Positions 6,723 to 9,775 of a stretch of 9,775 bases of DNA are shown here, one piece after another. A model generated the notes under the pieces. That model was not told where the DNA came from, made no database searches, and worked only from the letters and a program-made list of their open reading frames with translations. The stretch comes from Bacillota bacterium (GTDB lineage: Bacteria; Bacillota; Clostridia; Peptostreptococcales; Anaerovoracaceae): contig JAEEUO010000021.1 of assembly GCA_016286935.1 (NCBI GenBank), positions 1 through 9,775 of the forward strand, read 5' to 3'. The translations under genes and the position numbers were made by a program. How positions within the stretch are numbered: position 1 is the first letter of the stretch; every line of letters starts with the position of its first letter.

Positions 6723-7913
6723 ATGGAACAATGGGAATTTGACAGTTACGGTTACATCGAAGCATACATCATGCGCGCGAAGATCGCTCTCGAAAAAGCC
6801 GCCTTTCCCCAGGACGACAAACATCGTGCGATCGGCGTCGTAGCGGCGTTCCCGGATGCGTATCCGTTCTTCTTCGACGGAGAGCGGCCGCGTACGGACG
6901 GAACGGTTCCCGACGTCGACGCGTCGAAGGGCCAGATCCTGCCCGAGGTCGCGGACTACGTCAAGAAGACGGCCGAGCTCGCCGTCAAAGGCGGAAACGC
7001 GGTCATCTTCGCCTGCTTCCATCAGCACGAAGGCGTCGTCACGGCGACGTCGAACGGCGTCCGCGCGGAGCTGGCGGCGAAGGGCCTTCCCGAGGACCTC
7101 GTCCAGGTCGTCTACCGCACGAACGAAGCGTATATGCGCATGCTGAAGAAGCGCGCGGACGCGGCGGTGCTCGGCGATGAGTCGATCCAGTTCCCGGTCG
7201 AATCGGCGATGACCGAAAACACGCTCGCATTCTTCGACGACGACACCGATCTCGAGGAAGCCGTCCCGCTCATCCTCGCGGCGCGCGCGAAAGACAACGG
7301 CACCGATCCGGCGGCCGAACAGACCGTCTTCCTGCCGTGGGAAAACCTGAATAAATTCGCGACGATCGCCGACCGGTTCGGCGGCTACTACGTCTGGAAC
7401 CTGATCGAGGGCGACCTCATCCGCCAGTATCTCTTCTCCGACGCCTCCCAGATCTCGTCCGCGACGCCGGACGGCAAGATCAACGAAGGCGCCAACCCGA
7501 AGAGCGTCGGCAAGTTCAACCCCTCCGCGATCGGACGGACCGCGCAGGAGATCAGCGAAACGCTCTACCTCAAGACGCGCCCGACCGACAAGGTCCTCCT
7601 CGTCCCGAACAACGGCATCGGATCGGTCGATATGATCGTCCGCGAGAAGCTCTGCCCGGTCATGGCGGTCTATCCGTACCGTGAGCTCCGCAGCGCGCTC
7701 GGCGTCGCGAAGGAGATCATCGCGCGGGCCGGCATCCGCCATTCCGTCTCGATCTGGCCCGGAAAGGTCAAGGAGGCGAAGGCGGCCGCGTTCGTCGAAG
7801 AGGTCCGCGACGCCCTCCAGGCCTCCCGCTTCAGCGTCGGCGCCCCGGCGGCCTCCGCGGACGCCGCGATCGAACCGACGTACAGCGAGATGTACTGGAC
7901 GATCCGGTCGTAG
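6723..7913 (+). CDS. AdhE/EutE-type aldehyde dehydrogenase homologue, probably catalytically inactive
   Basis: This 396-residue protein aligns by eye along its length with CoA-acylating aldehyde dehydrogenases (the AdhE N-terminal domain and EutE). Matching segments are IGVVAAFPDAYP (37-48, family IG-I--I-P-TNP), GGNAVIFACFHQHEG (family TRNAIIFSPHPRA), GLPEDLVQVV, FFDDDTDLEEAV, KDNGTDPAAEQTV (190-202, family FDNGxxCASEQSV), FGGYYV, NPSAIGRTAQEIS, REKLCPVMAVYP, AGIRHSVSIW and ASRFSVGAPAAS (family KTARILINTPAS). The catalytic Cys position is Pro196 and the catalytic Asn position is Tyr47. The NAD-binding TGG-G segment is not recognisable, and about 60 N-terminal residues are missing. Extra residues occur after 48 and near SDASQISSATPDGKINEGAN. 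The frame is intact with a good AAAGGA site (6712-6717). I infer a structural or regulatory pseudoenzyme; Cys98 and Cys311 are the only cysteines seen. It is probably co-transcribed with the helicase. Confidence 0.75.
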   Translation: MEQWEFDSYGYIEAYIMRAKIALEKAAFPQDDKHRAIGVVAAFPDAYPFFFDGERPRTDGTVPDVDASKGQILPEVADYVKKTAELAVKGGNAVIFACFHQHEGVVTATSNGVRAELAAKGLPEDLVQVVYRTNEAYMRMLKKRADAAVLGDESIQFPVESAMTENTLAFFDDDTDLEEAVPLILAARAKDNGTDPAAEQTVFLPWENLNKFATIADRFGGYYVWNLIEGDLIRQYLFSDASQISSATPDGKINEGANPKSVGKFNPSAIGRTAQEISETLYLKTRPTDKVLLVPNNGIGSVDMIVREKLCPVMAVYPYRELRSALGVAKEIIARAGIRHSVSIWPGKVKEAKAAAFVEEVRDALQASRFSVGAPAASADAAIEPTYSEMYWTIRS

Positions 7914-7946
7914 AGACCGGCGTTCGAATCGCAAAGGCCGGTTTTT
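7904..7946 (+). terminator. Overlapping hairpins and first terminator after the ALDH-like gene
   Basis: ACCGGC (7916-7921) pairs with GCCGGT (7937-7942), followed by a run of five T at 7942-7946: a weak intrinsic terminator with a 15-base loop. A competing hairpin, CCGGTC (7904-7909) with GACCGG (7915-7920), overlaps the stop codon and shares the GACCGG arm, so both cannot form together. Confidence 0.5.
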
Positions 7947-7960
7947 GAATAAAGCGTAAT

Positions 7961-7991
7961 AAGGCGCGCCTCCCGCGGGAGGCGCGCTTTT
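7961..7991 (+). terminator. Strong intrinsic terminator
   Basis: A 24-base perfect palindrome (7964-7987) folds into a 10-bp GC-only stem plus a CGCG loop. It extends by G-U and two A-U pairs at the base and runs into TTTTA. It ends the helicase/ALDH-like transcript and insulates the downstream ATPase gene. Confidence 0.9.
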
Positions 7992-8001
7992 ACATTAGTT
8001 G

Positions 8002-8030
8002 TTGTCGGACGGGTCGAAAGAGCGTATACT
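8002..8030 (+). promoter_or_regulatory. Promoter of the P-type ATPase gene
   Basis: TTGTCG (-35, 8002-8007), a 17-bp spacer and TATACT (-10, 8025-8030) precede the gene. The predicted start is near 8037, giving a leader of about 68 nt. It lies just after a strong terminator, so the gene has its own transcript. Confidence 0.65.
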
Positions 8031-8034
8031 CTTT
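8017..8034. promoter_or_regulatory. Candidate operator over the -10 box
   Basis: AAAGAG (8017-8022) and CTCTTT (8029-8034) form a perfect inverted repeat with a 6-base spacer that covers the -10 element. Its place and symmetry suit a dimeric repressor, but the protein is unknown and no second copy was seen in the window. Confidence 0.4.
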
Positions 8035-8055
8035 CCGTAACGAAATACAATTACA

Positions 8056-8085
8056 CGGGATCGCCCGGGACCCGAACGGATCCCG
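8056..8085 (+). promoter_or_regulatory. Leader hairpin before the ATPase gene
   Basis: CGGGATC (8056-8062) pairs with GATCCCG (8079-8085) across a 16-base GC-rich loop, inside the predicted untranslated leader. It has no U-run, so it is not a terminator. It ends 5 bases before the ribosome site AGGAAGGA (8090-8097). It may affect mRNA stability or translation; it matches no riboswitch I recognise. Confidence 0.35.
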
Positions 8086-8104
8086 GAACAGGAAGGAATA
8101 CACG

Positions 8105-9775
8105 GTGAAATATTATCTGATCGATCAGGAAAAGGTGCTGGAGGAGCTCGGCTCATCCAGACAGGGACTGAGCAACGAAGAGGCCGGAAGGCGGCTCGAA
8201 AAAGAAGGAAAGAACGTTCTGAAGAAAGAGGAGAAGCGTCCGCTGTGGCGTAAGTTCCTCGATTCGATCACGGATCCGATGATCCTGATCCTCCTCGGCG
8301 CGGCGCTCGTCCAGGTCATCGTCACGATCCTGGAATCCCACGGAAACTTCACGCTCGGCTCGTTCACGGACGTGTTCGTCATCCTCGCGGTCGTCATCAT
8401 CAACGCGATCATGAGCCTCGTTCAGGAGAACAAGGCCGAGGCGGCGATGTCCGCCCTGATGGAGATGACGGCGGAAACGTCCCACGTCATCCGCGAAGGG
8501 AACGTGGTCACCGTCAAGAGCGAAGACCTCGTACCGGGCGACGTCGTCCGGTTCGAAGCCGGCGATACCGTGCCGGCCGACTGCCGCATCCTCGAATCGT
8601 ACAGCCTGAAAGTGGAAGAGGCGGCTTTGACGGGCGAATCCGTCCCGGCGGAAAAACTCGTGAATATGCTGATGTGCGCCGAAGGGCGGGACGACGTGCC
8701 GCTCGGCGACCGCTCGAATATGCTCTACAGCGGCTCCACCGTCGTCTACGGACGCGGAACGGGCGTCGTGACCGCGACGGGCATGGACACGGAGATGGGC
8801 AAGATCGCCGGCGCGCTGAGTATGGCCGAGAAGGAGCAGACGCCGCTCCAGAAGCGCATGGCCGAGCTCTCCGCGTTCCTGACGAAGCTCGTCATCGGCA
8901 TCTGCGTCGTCGTCTTCGGCGTGAGCTGCGTCCAGTCGATGGTCCTGACGGGCCTTCCGTTCTCGTGGGAGCTGTTCGGCGCCAACGCCGTCAACAGCCT
9001 CGTCGCCGCGATCGCGCTGGCCGTCGCCGCCATTCCGGAGGGCATGCCCGCGGTCGTGACGATCGTCCTGTCGATCGGCGTCACGGATATGGCCAAACAC
9101 CACGCGCTGATCCGCAAGCTGACCGCCGTCGAAACGCTCGGCTGCACCCAGATCATCTGCACGGACAAGACCGGCACGCTGACGCAGAACAAGATGACCG
9201 TCGTGCAGGAATACACCGACGACCCGACGCTGATGGCCACCGCGATGGCGCTCTGCTCCGACGCGGAGATCCGGCCCGGAGAGGACGAGTCGACCGGCGA
9301 GCCCACGGAGGCGGCGCTCGTCAACTACGCGATGAAGTGCGGCCTGCCGCGGTACGAGCTGGAGAAGGCCCAGGAGCGCGTCGCCGAAGCGCCGTTCGAC
9401 TCCGAGCGGAAGATGATGTCCACGGTCCACAAACGCGAGAACGGGTACATCCAGTACACCAAGGGCGCCTGCGACATGGTCATGGAGCACTGCACAGGGT
9501 ATCTAAGAAAGGGAGAAGTCGTTCCGATGACGGACGACGTTCGGGAAGAACTGCGGAAGGTCAACAAGTCCTACGCCGACCAGGCGCTGCGCGTCCTCGC
9601 GGCGGCCTACCGGACGTACGACACGATCCCCGAAGACACGAGCCCGGCGGCGCTTGAGGAATCGCTGATCCTGATCGGCCTGTACGGGATGATCGATCCC
9701 TGCCGGCCCGAGGTCTACGAGGCGATCGAGAAGTGCCGCATGGCGGGCATCCGCCCGATCATGATCACCGGCGAC
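8105..9775 (+). CDS. Calcium-transporting P-type ATPase (class IIA), 5' part
   Basis: The gene starts with GTG at 8105, placed by AGGAAGGA 7 bases upstream, and runs in frame off the right edge; 557 residues are visible of the usual 870-900. The order is typical of SERCA/PMR1-like pumps. An N-terminal cation-ATPase domain (LSNEEAGRRLEKEGKNVL) comes first, then TM1 and TM2 (about 58-76 and 88-109). The actuator loop carries TGES (176-179), followed by TM3 and TM4 with PEG at 311-313. The phosphorylation motif is DKTGTLT with Asp354. The nucleotide domain follows, with KGA at 453-455, and the visible part ends at MITGD (553-557). The Glu of PEG in TM4 is a calcium ligand in class IIA pumps. The predicted role is ATP-driven export of calcium (or possibly manganese) across the membrane. 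Ligands in TM5 and TM6, which would decide the ion, lie outside the window. Confidence 0.93.
   Translation, partial: MKYYLIDQEKVLEELGSSRQGLSNEEAGRRLEKEGKNVLKKEEKRPLWRKFLDSITDPMILILLGAALVQVIVTILESHGNFTLGSFTDVFVILAVVIINAIMSLVQENKAEAAMSALMEMTAETSHVIREGNVVTVKSEDLVPGDVVRFEAGDTVPADCRILESYSLKVEEAALTGESVPAEKLVNMLMCAEGRDDVPLGDRSNMLYSGSTVVYGRGTGVVTATGMDTEMGKIAGALSMAEKEQTPLQKRMAELSAFLTKLVIGICVVVFGVSCVQSMVLTGLPFSWELFGANAVNSLVAAIALAVAAIPEGMPAVVTIVLSIGVTDMAKHHALIRKLTAVETLGCTQIICTDKTGTLTQNKMTVVQEYTDDPTLMATAMALCSDAEIRPGEDESTGEPTEAALVNYAMKCGLPRYELEKAQERVAEAPFDSERKMMSTVHKRENGYIQYTKGACDMVMEHCTGYLRKGEVVPMTDDVREELRKVNKSYADQALRVLAAAYRTYDTIPEDTSPAALEESLILIGLYGMIDPCRPEVYEAIEKCRMAGIRPIMITGD

Noticed and set aside
6723..7913. 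Active acetaldehyde dehydrogenase
   Set aside because: The family match is good, but Pro at the nucleophile position and Tyr at the catalytic Asn position argue against normal activity.
8674..9657. Plus-strand open frame of 327 codons within the ATPase region
   Set aside because: It is out of frame with the P-type ATPase, whose motifs (TGES, DKTGTLT, MITGD) lie in the frame from 8105; its product is Arg-rich and featureless.

Overview
The window is a GC-rich (by eye above 60%) bacterial chromosomal segment with tightly packed genes. It has purine-rich AGGAGG-type ribosome sites, sigma-A-type promoters with 17-bp spacers, and strong intrinsic terminators. The gene content is a PepSY protein, alanine racemase, a clostridial-type CarD-like regulator, a DEAD-box RNA helicase and a class IIA P-type ATPase. 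Together these suggest a high-GC member of the Bacillota, probably a Clostridia lineage. This placement is an inference from style and gene content, not from a marker gene. There are no RNA genes, insertion sequences, phage genes or CRISPR arrays.

Layout. (1) 1-420, plus strand: the C-terminal end of a PepSY-domain protein, closed by a bidirectional terminator at 447-480. (2) 489-3404, minus strand: a two-gene operon, alanine racemase then a YtcJ-like amidohydrolase homologue, driven from a promoter at 3437-3465. (3) 3546-4049, plus strand: a CarD-like regulator transcribed divergently from alr. (4) 4051-7913, plus strand: a promoter and long leader, then an 808-aa DEAD-box helicase with a large basic tail, then a 396-aa aldehyde dehydrogenase-like protein, ended by two hairpins. 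(5) 8002-9775, plus strand: a promoter with a dyad over its -10 box, a structured leader, and a GTG-started calcium-type P-type ATPase that runs off the right edge.

The genes do not form one pathway. Alanine racemase supplies D-alanine for cell wall synthesis. CarD-like proteins act on RNA polymerase at promoters. The helicase remodels RNA, and the ATPase exports a cation. The most unusual content is two intact, well-translated genes that look like catalytically dead relatives of enzymes. The amidohydrolase homologue has lost the HxH and later metal ligands. The AdhE/EutE-type aldehyde dehydrogenase homologue has Pro in place of the catalytic Cys and Tyr in place of the catalytic Asn, lacks the NAD-binding glycines, and has a shortened N-terminus. 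These are the best candidates for undescribed function.
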